The translations under genes were made by a program, and so were the position numbers. The notes beneath the pieces were generated by a model. The model was not told the origin of the DNA. It saw only the letters and a list, made by a program, of their open reading frames with translations, and did no database searches. From Anolis sagrei (Eukaryota > Chordata > Lepidosauria > Squamata > Anolidae), in contig NC_090024.1 in assembly GCF_037176765.1 (NCBI RefSeq), positions 105,717,557-105,781,556 on the forward strand: DNA of 64,000 nucleotides, in the 5' to 3' direction. Shown here one piece after another: positions 1 to 13,900 of the stretch (its first letter is position 1; each line of letters begins with the position of its first letter).

Positions 1-640
1 TTCCTTGATTTGAGTCTACTGGGAGGAGGCTGGTAGCCAAGTAGTGGGTGGCTTTCACAGTGTTCAACCTTATTTCTCTCACATTTAGCAACAACTTCCC
101 ATCGTACATTGGGGGGGGGGGGCAATGCCAGCTAGCTTGTAGAGTTTATCAACAGGTGTAGGTTTAAGGCATCCTGTGATTATTCTGCATGTTTCATTCA
201 ATGCTATGTTCACCTGCTTTGCATGGGCAGATCTATGCCAAACAGGGCAGGCATACTCGGCACTTGAGTAAGACAAGGTAAGGCTGATGTTCTTACTATT
301 TTTGAGTCTGCACCCCATGCCCTACTAGTAAGTTTCCACATGATGTTATTGTGTGCAGTTACTTTGTACTTGGTGTTCAAGCAGTGTTTCCTATATGCTA
401 GTGTTCGATCAAAGGTGACACTGAGATATTTAGGATGGAAACAATGTTCAAGCTCTTGACCTTCCCAAGTGACTTTCAATTTTCTGTTGGCTTCATTGTT
501 GTGTAGGTGGAAAACACACACTTGTGTCTTAGCAGGGTTAGGCTTTGAAGTAGCTGGAGAGATCTTTCAAGGCATTAGTAAGTTGGATTTCAACTTTTTC
601 AAAATCTTTTGCTTGTGTTGTTAGGCCAGAATGTAATGCT
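1..640 (-). mobile_element. Jockey/Vingi-like LINE, old fragment cut by window edge
   Basis: Minus-strand translations [33 protein letters not shown] and WEGQELEHCFHPKYLSVTFD match the same part of the better copies at 37335-39190, 42903-43990 and 44800-46770. More diverged than those, so probably older. Contains a poly-G run near 111-122. Confidence 0.75.
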
Positions 641-779
641 TTGGGAGAGCTAACTGTATGGATTTTTTTGAAAGTACCTATTTGCATCTCTACTAAAAGG
701 TACCTATTTCAACAAATAAGTTAATAGGTCTGTGCAGGTACAGCTGTACCAGGAGCTCCAATTTTGTTTGCTTTGCATT

Positions 780-1530
780 GAATGCTTGTTGTAGTCCTAA
801 GTTTCAGGGACTCAGCAGATAGGTGGCTTCTTTTGGCTGCAATCATAGGGCAAGCCACCTGTCAATTATCGTTAGGTTCCCTGGTCCCGCCCCCTTTTTG
901 GGTTTTGGAGGGAATAGGAGCCATTTTGGGTTCAGTCCACACAAAGAAGCTTTTCATGCAGGACATAAAACTAAGAGCTCCTGTAGAAAGCTTCGTCTTC
1001 TATGGCTTGGCCGGGAGATATACAGTATTACAGCTCAGCCGGGGAGATATACAGCCCCACAGCTTGGCCGGGGAGAAAAGGCCCCATAGCTTGGCCGGGA
1101 GATATACAGCCTTACAGCTCCTCTGCTGAGGGAATCTGGTCTCACACCACTTCAGCCAGCCATCTCTGAAATCTGAACTCCTTTTTTCCTTGGAAGTCTA
1201 CAAAGCTCTGCTTGGTAAGGGTCACTCGCGGAAGCCAGAAGCAGTTGGTACCGGGTGCAGGGGCTCCACGCCAACAGAGGCAAAGACAGACTGCGCAGAT
1301 TAGAAGTTAAGGATTTACCTATTAGTTAAAATACAGTTATGAAGATAGTACCTGTCCCCTGCGGACAAGATTGAGAGAACTAATATTTTATCAAGAAAAC
1401 CTTGAAGTTCCTGTTTGATTTCATTAATAAAGAACTTTGTTGAACCTTTAAGCAATCTAAAGACTCTGTTTTAAGGAAATCCAAAGGCCTTTAATCTGAG
1501 GCAGCCCCGGCGTCCCGTTGGGCACACAGA
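780..1530 (+). mobile_element. LTR-like fossil (solo LTR candidate)
   Basis: A stretch with a short internal tandem repeat, a GC-rich promoter-like middle, AATAAA near 1424 and an end of the form ...gggcaca looks like a solo LTR. I see no clear target duplication and no adjoining internal region. Family not identified; the ends are approximate. Confidence 0.35.
1003..1120 (+). repeat. Four imperfect ~30-bp tandem units
   Basis: The string cttggccgggagatatacag recurs four times with small changes at about 1005, 1034, 1063 and 1092. It lies in the LTR-like stretch, where U3 enhancer repeats are common (inference). Confidence 0.7.
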
Positions 1531-1998
1531 ATTTATGTCCTGTCTACAGTCTTATGCACAGGCCCAGCGTGCGACAGCAGAAAGTCACAGGTGCAAAATA
1601 GTAGATATGCTTAATAAAGACTGCCATAACTACCTGGTGTAATTATTAGATTTTGAAATAGGGTTGCATAGCTACTCAACCCTTTGGGGGAACTAGTATG
1701 GTACAAGAGAAAGCAGAGGTATATTAAAAATTGGTACAAGGTCGAGACACCTATCAGCAATTAACACTCAGTGTATGTCTTTAAGTTGCTAGTCAGTTGT
1801 ATGTAAGTTGCTAGGCAGTTGTATGTGCATACAATCTTTTGTATGATGTCAGAGCTGGAAAATTCCGCATTCATTGTTCAAGGTTTCCAAGCTGGTGTTT
1901 CCCTGTCTTGGGTTTGACAAATGATTGAAGGATTCAATGCTCAAGATGCTGCTTATCTCAAATAAACTCCTGGAGAAATAAAAATATAAGCAGTAAAG

Positions 1999-2161
1999 AT
2001 GCAGCCAGAACCACCTGCTGATGATAGCAGGGTCATTGCCGATGATGCATCCAGACCAAAATGGGATAATAAAATCCAATATCTTTTAAGTTGCATTGGA
2101 TTTGCTGTTGGTTTTGGGAATGTCTGGCGGTTTCCATATCTGTGCCAAACCTATGGAGGAG
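1999..2161 (+). CDS. SLC6A18: SLC6A18 exon 1 (coding part)
   Basis: Encodes residues 1-54 and the first base of codon 55. It covers the cytoplasmic N-terminus and TM1 with NVWRFPY, which in this family helps line the Na+/substrate site. Donor is gag|gtaaga. The 5' UTR boundary and promoter are not visible; any upstream non-coding exon cannot be excluded. Confidence 0.92.
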
Positions 2162-3501
2162 GTAAGAGAATAAAAAAAAAACCCAATTCACTATGTATTG
2201 TCGAAGGCTTTCGTGGCCGGAATCACTGGGTTGTTGTAGGTTTTTCCGGGTTATATGGCCATGTTCTAGAGGAGAAACTGCCTCTAGAACATGGCCATAT
2301 AACCCGGAAAAACCTACAACAACCCACCAATTCACTATATTTGGTTTTGTTGTCGCTCATTTGGGTGAAAAGGAAATTGGATCATGAATGTTTGGAAAGA
2401 TACACAATTGTTCTCTTATACATTGCCCCCCCCCCCTTTTTTGCTGGTTACATATTTTAAAAAAATATTTGGGATTTGAACTGAGAGATTGCAACTCATC
2501 CTTCCCTATCCTTCCCATTCAAGTCTTCTTTCCAAAATAAAGGCCAACTCAATCACTAGGTTAATAGATTAAAATATGATTGACTTCAGTGAGTTCGACT
2601 TTGAAATCTTCTGATCCACTGTGAATGTAATTATGTATATTCAACTCCCATCTAGAAGGATGAATTGAGATAAGTCAGTTCAAGTCTCAGATGTTTTAAA
2701 AATATGTCACTCATGTTGGATGATCTGTTTTTGTGAAGACAACCCATAACTTTAGAATAATTGCTTTTCTTTTGGAACATGAGGACACCAACAGTGGACT
2801 AGGAGTATATGGGCTATTATCAACAATATTTATTTATTTACAACATTTATATGTTGCCCTTCTCACCCAAAAGGGGACTCAGAGCGGCTTACAAGATATA
2901 TATGCATTAGGGCTGGGCGGTTTCGTTAATTCGTAATTCGTTAAAAATTCGTTTTTTTTGTTAACGAAGCGATAACGAACCATTCTGGAGCAACTTAAAA
3001 ACGAAACGAATTTTTCAATTCGTTTCGTAAATGCTTCGTATTTCGTTATGTATTCGTTTCGTTATTAGTTTGAGGTCGTTTCGTTATTATTTCCGCATGT
3101 CTGGGGCAAGTTTTATAGTTGTTTTTTGTTTAATTAGTGAAAAAAAATTATAATATCACACCAACAGTCAACAACAGAGGGAGAGGGAAGCTTCAGAAGT
3201 TCCCCCTGTCCCATTTGGAGGTTTTTTAGCGTATTGCGCGGTCGCGTCCGCCATTAACGAATCGATTCGTTATTGTTTCGTTTTTTTTACCATTTACGAA
3301 ATTTCGTAAATATCGAACTTTTTTTTAAAAAAAATTCGGAATTCTTTTAAATATCGAAACGCAAAAAACCCCCAAAAAACGAATCGATTTTAGAAACAAA
3401 TTTTTCCGTTGTTACCCAGGCCTAATATGCATACAATATATTGTATTATTAGCATAGTACAATATCAGTATTAAATAATAAGCACAGTGCATTTCTTTGC
3501 C

Positions 3502-3535
<34 letters not shown>

Positions 3536-4870
3536 AGAGAGAGGCCCCTGGTGGGATATATATATAATGTAATGTTCATTTGTGGGATTAACAGAACTCA
3601 AAAACCACTGGATAAATTGACACCAAATTTGGACACAAGACACCTAACAACCCAATGTATGTCCTTCACTAATAAAAACACTGAAAAACACAGCAGAAGG
3701 GACTTAAAAAGCCCCCAAAAGCTAAATGACGAAAAAGCCCCAAAAAGCTAAATCCTGCTGTCACCTGGGATTGCGACATCGGCGATCCATACTTTTGTTT
3801 TTTAACACGATTGTGAGGTCAGGATTATTATGCTCCAAAACTCTATTTGTCTGAATCCGGAAGTTTGACGTGTTCATTCTCTGTAACTTTTTCCAGCTTG
3901 TTACCAGTTCTTTGTCACAGGCAGATGGTATTTGTGGCGCAAGTTCCAATGAATCACCTGAGCAACGGCGTTATGCCTCTGCTTGTAGTCTGTCTGCGCA
4001 ATCCTCTTGCAGCAGCTGAGGATGTGATCTACTGTTTCATCTGCTTCCTTGCAGAGTCTAAATTTGGGATCTGTTGTCGACTTTTCAATTCTGGCTTTGA
4101 TGGCATTGGTTCGAATGGCTTGTTCTTGGGCTGTCAGAATCAGGCCCTCCGTCTCCTTTTTCAAAGTTCCATTTGTGAGCCCCAGCCATGTTTTTTCTTT
4201 GTCAATTTGGCTCTCAATTTTTGCCAGAAACTGTCCATGGAGAGCCTTCTTTTCATTATGTATTATTATTATTATTATTATTATTATTCTGCATCTAAAC
4301 TCATTGGACTCCTGAGACAGGGATGCTGTTTTAAACCATTTCTTTCCATAGACCGCATCTCCGTCTATGAACCCGCACGCTCTCTTCGTTCATCCGGAGA
4401 GACCCTGCTCACGATCCCACTTGCGTCGCAAGCGCTGCTGGTGGGGACGAGGGACAGGGCCTTCTCTGTGGTAGCCCCCCGACTCTGGAATTCCCTCCCC
4501 AAGGACATCAGACAAGCCCCTACGTTGGCAGTCTTTAGGAAGAGCTTGAAGACTGGCTATTCCGGTGTGCCCTTCCAGAATAGGAAACCCCAGCAACACG
4601 TCCCAAAAGCACTTTATTAGAGATTAAGATTGTCCACACATTGCACTTATCCAAAATCCTTATATCACTCAGCATACTCAGCACTTTTTACTCTGTACCC
4701 AGTACATTTGCCCGGCCTAGTTTTATTGTGTCACGGTGTGCTGTTTTTACTGTTTACTGTTATTGCTTTAATGTTTTTGATTTGCTTTTGGTTTATATGT
4801 AATTGTTATACTGTTGTTTTATTGTGGCCTTGGCCTTTGTAAGCCGCATCGAGTCCTTTGGGAGATGCTT

Positions 4871-4907
<37 letters not shown>

Positions 4908-7900
4908 GGAAGGAGTAATCATCCATTTCTATAAACAGAGATTATATCTCTCTGCTAAGTACAATATTATAAGTGGAATGAATCAGCAAAGGAAAACTGT
5001 CTGTTCTCTATTCTTCAGTGCCTCTATTAAGCTATATCTCTCATTAATAATTTTTGAACAAGAAATTTGTGAAGGGAAGGAGTTATTATACACGTCGGGA
5101 AAGAGGGATGACTGCTTGCTGCTAAGGACCATCCATCAGAATGGCCCTTTTCACCATGGCAAGCTACAAAATAGAAAGGATACTGTCATGGACCCCATCA
5201 CATGTTGTTAAGAGCCAAAATAGCAAGTCCTTCATGCTATTTTGGCTAAATTCATGATTTTTCCCCGTGATTACAGATCTGCTCAATTTTACGATTGCTC
5301 TGTAGTTCTGTGACAGGACAGGAGCAATGAGCAGAAGTTGTCTGACAGCAGCCATGACTCCCAGTAAATTTATGGTGACTGCCCATAAAATTGGTGGGGG
5401 GAGGGTTAAGTGTGATGAGGTGGTAGGATCACATGTGTTCAGTGTTTGGACTACAGAGGCAAACATTTGTATTTGCCGCTCTCATAGAATCATAGAATCA
5501 AAGAGTTGGAAGAGACCTCATGGGCCATCCAGTCCAACCCCCTACCAAGAAGCAGGAATATTGCATTCAAATCACCCCTGACAGATGGCCATCCAGCCTC
5601 TATTTAAAAGCTTCCAAAGAAGGAGCCTCCACCACACTCCGGGGCAGAGAGTTCCACTGCTGAACGGCTCTCACAGTCAGGAAGTTCTTCCTCATGTTCG
5701 GATGGAATCTCCTCTCTTGTAGTTTGAAGCCATTGTTCCACGTCCTAGTCTCCAGGGAAGCAGAAAACAAGCTTGCTCCCTCCTCCCTGTGGTTTCCTCT
5801 CACATATTTATACATGGCTATCATATCTCCTCTCAGCCTTCTCTTCTTCAGGCTAAACATGCCCAGCTCCTTAAGCCGCTCCTCATAGGGCTTGTTCTCC
5901 AGAGCCTTGATCGTTTTAGTTGCCCTCCTCTGGACACATTCCAGCTTGTCGATATCTCTCTTGAATTGTGGTGCCCAGAATTGAATACAATATTCCAGGT
6001 GTGGTCTAACCAAAGCGGAATAGAGGGGTAGCATGACTTCCCTAGATCTAGACACTATGCTCCTTTTGATACAGGCCAAAATCCTATTGGCTTTTTTTGC
6101 CGCCACATCACATTGTTGGCTCATGTTTAACTTGTTGTCCACGAGGACTCCAAGATCTTTTTCACACGTACTGCTCTCGAGCCAGGCGTCCCCCATTTTG
6201 TATTTTTGCATTTCGTTCTTCCTGCCAAAGTGGAGTATCTTGCATTTATCACTGTTGAACTTCATTTTGTTAGTTTTGACCCATCTCTCTAATCTGTCAA
6301 GATCGTTTTGAATTCTGCTCCTGTCCTCTGGAGTATTGGCTATCCCTCCCAATTTGGTGTCATCTGCAAACTTGATGATCATGCCTTCTAGCCCTTCATC
6401 TAAGTCATTAATAAAGATGTTGAACAGGACCGGGCCCAGGACGGAACCCTGCGGCACTCAGTAGTTAAAATGTGGGAATGTGTCCTGAATTTTTCAGTGA
6501 ACCCTGGGCACCATCCAAACTTTATGAATTGCATTCCAACTTTTTAGTGTCACTAAATAACTCACACCTGAAATGCCCTACTTAGCAGTCGTCTCTCATA
6601 CACAACCTGACATTTTGATCTTTTTGGCGTTCTCATCATTCTCCATCGTTACTGATTGACATGTCTTTATTGCCTGGATTTATTGCCTGGGTGATTCCAG
6701 TTATTTACTTTCTCTGACTAAATAGACATGGATTTGTTTGTTTTAATTTTTCCAAGAATCATCAGAGGCAAAAGGATAATAAACAGGTCTTGATTGTTTC
6801 TTAATATTGATTTCAAGAATTGATTCTCAAATATGCATTATTCATTGTGGGAAATTATTGTAAATTTTCTGCAATTGGAGAAATTGGGTAGAACTGAAGG
6901 TGATCAAAAGCAGGGCTTGCAGTTTTCTTATAATTTTAGACTACCTTATGGGATCTTAGTACATGATTTCCAAACGTTCTGCTGAATGAAGATTTTGCCC
7001 TCCATTGGATGTAAATATTTAATAAGCATGTGGACAATTTCAACAGAAAGTAAGAAACCATGAAAATGAACAAAATCTGGCTACCAGTATTAAAAAACTC
7101 AAAAATTACAACAGCAAAACAACAGAGAGTAAACAATCAGGCACATCAAATCACTCTCAACAAGAGATTCCACCCAGACACTTCCAAGCCATTAAATGCT
7201 AATCAAGGTGGTCAGTTGAAACATTCACACTTAGCTCCAGCAGACAAAAGTCCTTTGTCCCACCCTGGTCACTCCACAGATATATAAACCCATTTTCCTA
7301 CTTCCAACAGACCTCACTACCTCTGAGGATGCTTGCCATAGATGCAGGCGAAACGTCAGGAGAAAATACCTTTAGAACATGGCCATATAGCCCGGAAAAA
7401 CCTACAACAACCCAGTAAATATTTAATATTTTTTATTAATATTTTCAAAAACCTGCGAAACAGCGAGTCCACTAAAAGCGAACCGCGAAGAAGCGAACGA
7501 ACCCTGTACTTATAAACTAGCAAAGTCTAGTTTAATACTAAATCCAAATGTTGCTGAGTATCATGCTAAATGTTTTACAATTAAGTTTTGTTGTATAAAA
7601 TTACAAAACTGATAAAACAATGCAGATTAAAAATATATAGTCACAGTCTAAATCAGTGGTTCTCAAAGTGTGCTCTGCAGAGCCCTTGGAGCTCCACGAA
7701 GCAGACTGAGGGGCTCTGTGCTTCTCTCCTCCTCTTCCCTCCTCCTTCTCCAATCTCCTCCCCCTCCAAGCTTTCCATCCTCTTTCCTGCCCCCCCCCCC
7801 CCGTCCCTACCTCCTTCACTGCCAAAAGCCTTCCCCCCCTTTCGATTGCTGCCAAAAGCCTTTTTCCTAACCTTCCTTGTTTCCAAAGCCTATTTCCCTC

Positions 7901-10900
7901 CCACCACTCAAGGGTTGCTTTGATTTTGTTGTTCCTGTATGGCGTAAGGAGGTTGAACTGGATGACCCCTGGATTTTCTGCTATTATTATTATTATTACT
8001 AGCGGTCCCCTGCCACACATTGCTGTGGCCCACATGGGGGTTTTGTGTGGGAGGTTTGGCCCAATTCTATTGTTGGTGGGGTTCAGAATGCTTTGTGATT
8101 TTAGGTGAACTATAAATGCCAGGAACTACAACTCCCAAATGTCAAGATTCTATTTTCTCCAAACTCCACCAGTGTTCACATTTGGGCATATTGAGTATTC
8201 TTGTAGAGTTTGGTCCAGATCCATCATTGTTTGAGTCCACAGTGATCTCTGGATGTAGGTGAACTACAACTTCAAAACCAAAGGATACTGCCCACCAAAC
8301 CCTTCCAGTATTTTCTTTTGGTCATGGGAGAACTGTGTGCCAAGTTTGGTTCAATTCCATTGTTGGTGGGGTTCAGAATGTTCTTTGATTGTAGGTGAAC
8401 TATAAATCCCAGCAACTACAACTCCCAAATGAAAAAAAAAATCAATTTTTTTTGAGTGAAAGACATACATTGGGTTGTTAGGTGTCTTATGTCCAAATTT
8501 GGGGTCAATTTGCCCAGCGGATTTCAAGTTCTGTGAATACCACAAAACAACATTACATTTTTATTTATATAGATTATTATTATTACAAAGGCTGGATGGT
8601 CATCTGTTGGGGGTGCTTTTCCTGCATGGTAGAACAGGGTTGGACTGGTTGGCCCCCGAGGTCTTCCACTGAAATACTATTAAATTTAAGTTGGTTAAAA
8701 TTGTTTTTCAGAAGTTTGACTATGCCTAATATAGATAAAATGAATATAATATAATATAAACATTTCTTCCATAAGAAACTTTTGCTTCAGATAGGCTCAG
8801 TGGCTGAAAAAGCTTGAGAACCCCTTGTCTAAATCATGATACTAAGAAATATTATAGTTTATCGTTATTGGGAAGAATTGCCACTATTAAAATGAACATT
8901 TTGCCAAAGCATCTATACCTTTTCCAGAATGTTCCGATAATCAAAAACAACAGATTATTTAACTACTGGAACAAAGAAATATTTAAAAAATATTAAAAAT
9001 CTGGAAAGGGAAAAAACCGAGAATAAAGTTTAGATACCTGACGGACAAGAAGGACAGAGGAGGGTTAGGTCTACCAGATCTTAAACTTTACTACGAAGTC
9101 TGCAGTTTAAGCTGGATAAAAGATTGAATTTTATTAAGAAAGGAAAGAATACTAGAACTAGACGGCTTTGACAATTGGTTGGCATGCGTATCTCTGGTAT
9201 GACCAAATTAAAAAGGAAAAAAACTTCAACAACCACTTCATCAGATCTGCACTAATGAAAATATGGGCCAGATATAAGGCTAAACTTTACCCAAAGACTC
9301 CTTTGTGGAGACTATTAGGATGGGCAAAGTGGCCCACCTATAAAGACATCTTAATCAAAAAAGAGGGTTCGCTACAACTGAAAACAAGGGAAGAAATTGT
9401 CCAAAAATTTAACAGTTTCATGGTTCCAGTTCATACAACTTAAGGAATACTTCAAGAAAGATAGAGAAGTAGGTTTCATGGAAAAAGGCAACTTTCAAGA
9501 TAGAATCATATTGAAAGAAAAAAAATTATAACCAAGATTTATAACAAGCTGCTGGACTGGACGACGGAGACAGAGCTAGTTAAAGAATGCATGATCAAAT
9601 GGGCATCAAATATTGGAAGAGCGATAAAACTGAATGAATGGGAGAAGCTATGGACTAAAAAGATCAAATACACCTAATCGACAGATTTAAAGGAGAATTT
9701 GGTTAAGATGTTCTTTAGATGGTACATGACCCCTCAAAAACTAAGCGTAATGTACAGAAATACCAAGAACAAATGCTGGAAATGCGATATGCAGGTCGGA
9801 ACATTCTTTCACACCTGGTGGACATGCCCCAAAGTGAAGACCTTTGGGAAGATGGTACAAGAGACATGCAAGAAGATATTGAAAGTAAAGATCCAGCTGA
9901 AACCGGAACACTTTCTATTGGGACTAACAGATGAAGAAGTTGAAAGGGACCGAAACAAGGACATTTTATTCACATACCTCTTACTGCCGCTAGAATGGTA
10001 ATAGCAAAAAAATGGAAACAAAGTGAACTCGTAACAAAAGAAGAATGGCTAAATAAAATTCAAGAAATCAAAGATGTGGATAAATTAACATTTGCTTTAA
10101 AAGAATCTTATGGAAGACCGATCGTAAAGACAAACTGGAAAATGGTGGACGATTACTTCACCGAAGAAAACAGACAAAAAATAACAAATAAAAAGAAAGG
10201 AAGAGTATGACACATGAAAGCAGTATAGAAGAGAAAGAAATGAGAAGAAAGGAAACATTAAGATCACGATATAAGTGGAAAGGAAAGACTTATTAAAGGC
10301 AAAATGGAACAGACCGGCAGTGGATATGTGGAGAAGAATATTGGAAGTCGATGTGAATTCCCCTACCCTCCCCCCCCTTCCTGCACCCTCTACACCCCCC
10401 TCTTTTCTCTTTCTTCTTTTTTTCCTATTGCGCCCCCCCCCCCCTGTATAAAATTTTTATGTATATATTCAGCCCAATATCACCCTATACCCTTACCCTG
10501 GTTTTATGTATGATTAAAGAGAAAATGTATCTAATAAAAAGTATTTAAAAAAGAAATATTATAGTTTGACTAGTTGTTGATTATTTGATTTTAATGCTGT
10601 TGATGTTGTCCAATTTAAGTTAAGTATTTCCAAACTGTATTTGTCACTTTCCTTTGTAAATATTCAAGTTAATTGCTGATCTTCCTAAACGATGGTGCCC
10701 AGAACAGTGAACAGTGCATCAGGTAAGTCCTAACCAAAACCGGATGAAATTGTGCCATTATTTCTCATGAGAGGGATACTACATTTCTATTTACGCAGTC
10801 TGTTCTCTCTTTAGCCTTTTTGGCTGCCACATCACATGGCTGACTCACATTTAGTTGTTGATCTTCCCATTATGGCTCTAGAGTTTGATTAAAGTGGCTG

Positions 10901-13900
10901 CATGACCATCTGTTGGGGTACTTTGTGTATTCCTACATGGCAGGAGGTTGGACTGAATGGCTCTTCTGGTCTCTTCCAACGATGATTCTAGGTACCATTG
11001 TCTATCGGACACTACTGTCATAACAGTTTGAATGGTCAGCCTCTGAGTGATCTGTACTTGGCTGTTATATTTTCAGGGGCCTTCTTGATTCCGTATGTCA
11101 TCGCCCTTGTGTTTGAAGGAATCCCATTATTTCACATGGAGTTGGCCCTAGGACAGCGCTTAAGAAAAGGTACCACTGGTGTCTGGAAACACATCTCCCC
11201 TTATCTGAGTGGACTTGGTAAGTTTCTCTAGCTGTCACTATGAAATAATGCTAAGTATTGTTCAATCCTGGAAATGCGAGTCTGTGATGATATCAGGGAC
11301 AAGTCAACGTTTGTATAATGGAAAAAATCAAGTATCTCGTTTCCCCGAAAATAAGACAGTGTCTTATATTAAGTTTTGCTCCCAAAGATGCGCTAGGTCT
11401 TATTTTCAGGGGATGTCTTATTTTTCCATGAAGAAGAATTCACATTTATTGTTGAGCAAAAAAATTGAACATTTATTATATACTGTGCAGTAGGTGTCAT
11501 CACAAACTTTAGACCATGGGTCCTAAAACTAAGGCCTGAAGGCTGGATACAGCCCTCCAAATTCATTTACCCGGCCCTCACTCAGAGCCAACCTAAATCT
11601 GAAACGACTTGAAAGCACACAACAACAACAACAATCCTATCTCATCAGCCAAAATCAGGCCCACACTTCCCATTGAAATATTAATAAGTTTATATTTGTT
11701 AAAATTGTTCTTTATTTTAATTGTTGTATTGTTTTTAAGGGGTTTTTTTTGCACTACAAATAAGATATGTGCAGTGTGCATAGGAATTCATTCATGTTTT
11801 TTTTCAAATTATAATCCAGTCCTCCAAAAGTTTGAAAGACTTTGACCTGGCCCTCTGTTTAACAAGTTTGAGGACTCCTGCTTTAGACCCTTCAACAGAA
11901 AAGCAGACACCCCCTAAAGAATCAAAGTGACACACTGGTTGGCTGACTTACACACAGGGCCACAAAAAATAAAATAAAATAGGGGCTTTAAAGTAACTGG
12001 TTCCCACACACTGTCTGGAGACTGTAATGATCTCCCACAGCAGTTTCTGGACCACTTGTACAGCAGGGATGGTATTGCAGCTTCTGGCCACCATCGCAAC
12101 AGACTCACACAGTAGGGACAGAGCGTACAGTATGGCGGCTTCTGGCCATCCGGGGAGCTCACCACAGAACACTTGTACAGAACAGTAGGGACAGCGTACG
12201 GTATGGCGGCAGGTGACAGGCGTCTTGATGCCTTGCCTGCACATTTACAAGCGATGACCATGGAAGGGAACATCAGGGTTGGTGGTAGGTGATGGTCTTC
12301 ATGTCATGCATGCAGCTGCTCTACAACGGAAAGTGAAGATAGGGGACAATGGCGGTGGGCTGAAAGAATCACAGCTGCATGCTCTGGTGTTTTGTTCAGC
12401 AGACATGCTTCCAAACAAAAACTTCACTAGTGTTGTGGCTGAGCTATTTTCTGATGATGGGATTCAGATTCTTGCTGGGATTCAGCTTCCTGGCTCTTTG
12501 TCTGTGCCTCAAATCTCTGGGCCTGCTTCTGAGGCTCCCGCAGACAGTGCAGTGTTAACACAGCCGTTTCCACCAGAAAGGAATTTTAACGAAGGAGATA
12601 GTGAGCAGGTGCCTTCCCACGCTGATACCGAAAGTGTAGATAGTGACTTGACCCGGCAAACTCGCCTTGATCTCTGGGTCAGGCAGAGTTCTCATCTGGC
12701 CAGCATACGAGAAGCCAGCTCGGTGAAAGGTCGTCGCAATGCTTTTATGATTATGAGAGCCTAATGTTTTCATATTAGAAAGGTATTTAGGCCTTTTGCA
12801 AACTCTGAGAAAGCGTCAGTTCAACGTAGCTTACTAGCCTGGAAGCTTCATGGAATAACGTTAGCCTGGAAAGCAGTACGCTTGGGATTTCTTGCATTGT
12901 GATTCATGGGGCAATTGTTTCATTGCTTGTACCTGAGACTCTGGTTTGAACTTTGCCAATAGGATTGTGTCTCCTGTTTTTACCTGAAGGTCTTTGGAAC
13001 TATATTCTGCATTTAACCTTATTCTTTGGAACTTTGCAATGCTTATTCTTTATTTTGACTTGGATTTTTTCCTCAATAAACTATAAAACTACAGCTCTTG
13101 TGTGGTAGTGTTTGGAAGCAAGGTGAAGCTTACTCTGAGTTGCAACAACTAGGTCTTATTTTTGGGGAAAGCCTTATATTTAGTAATTCAGCAAAACCTC
13201 TACTAGGTCTTATCGTCAGGGGATGTCTTATTTTTGGAGAAACAGGGTAGGTAAAGATTTTCTCTGGCATTAAGTCCAGTCGTGTCCGACTCTGGGTGGT
13301 GGTGGTGCTCATCTCCATTTCTAAGCTGAAGACCCAGCGTTGTCTGTACACACCTCCAAGGTCATGTGGCAAGCATGACTGCATGGAATGCTGTTACCTT
13401 CCTGCCGGAGCGGTATTTATTTATTTACTTATTTATGACATTTTTACCCCGCCATTCTCAATCCCCAAGGGGGGACTCAGAGAGGCTAACACTGGGAACA
13501 ATTAGATGCCGCAATATTGATCTACTCACATTTGGATGTTTTCGAACTGCTAGGTTGGCAGAAGCTGGGGCTAACGGCGGGATTTCACACCACTCCCCGG
13601 ATTCGAATCTGAGACTTTTAGATCAACAAGTTCAGCAACTCAGCGGTTTAACCCACTGTGCCACCGGGGGGTCCGGAAACAGGGTAGCTTGGCACTTATC
13701 AGTTTGGAACTGAAACAGGAGTATCCAAAATTGCAGCACGAGGAAAAATCAAGCTATTAGTGGCCCAAACTCTCCTTTGACTTGAGACAGGAGGAATATT
13801 TCCTTGTATACATTGTTGATTTTTTTGTCAAGACAATATGCACATGACTTTCGCCATTGCCGAGTTTCTCTCCGAAGTGGCCAGGATAAGACAAGTTCCT

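Larger units (their letters stand above)
11337..13246. mobile_element. DNA transposon with inverted ends of the type gtttccccgaaaataagac
   Basis: Left end gtttccccgaaaataagac (11339-) and right end gtcttatttttggagaaac (13225-) are inverted. Related subterminal copies (aggtcttattttcagggg) occur near both ends. No transposase seen. The interior holds a hAT MITE (11515-11880), a small tandem duplication (12050-12215) and an LTR-like stretch. Confidence 0.6.

Noticed and set aside
5600-6457. 285-codon frame as a host reverse transcriptase gene
   Set aside because: It is the CR1 RT tail with the CR1 3' signature.
7601-8035. 144-codon minus frame rich in Gly/Arg/Glu
   Set aside because: Low-complexity sequence inside a hAT element.
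12279-12764. 161-codon open frame as a possible host gene
   Set aside because: No splice sites or recognised domain, and it lies inside nested repeats in SLC6A18 intron 1/2; better read as LTR-like or repeat sequence.
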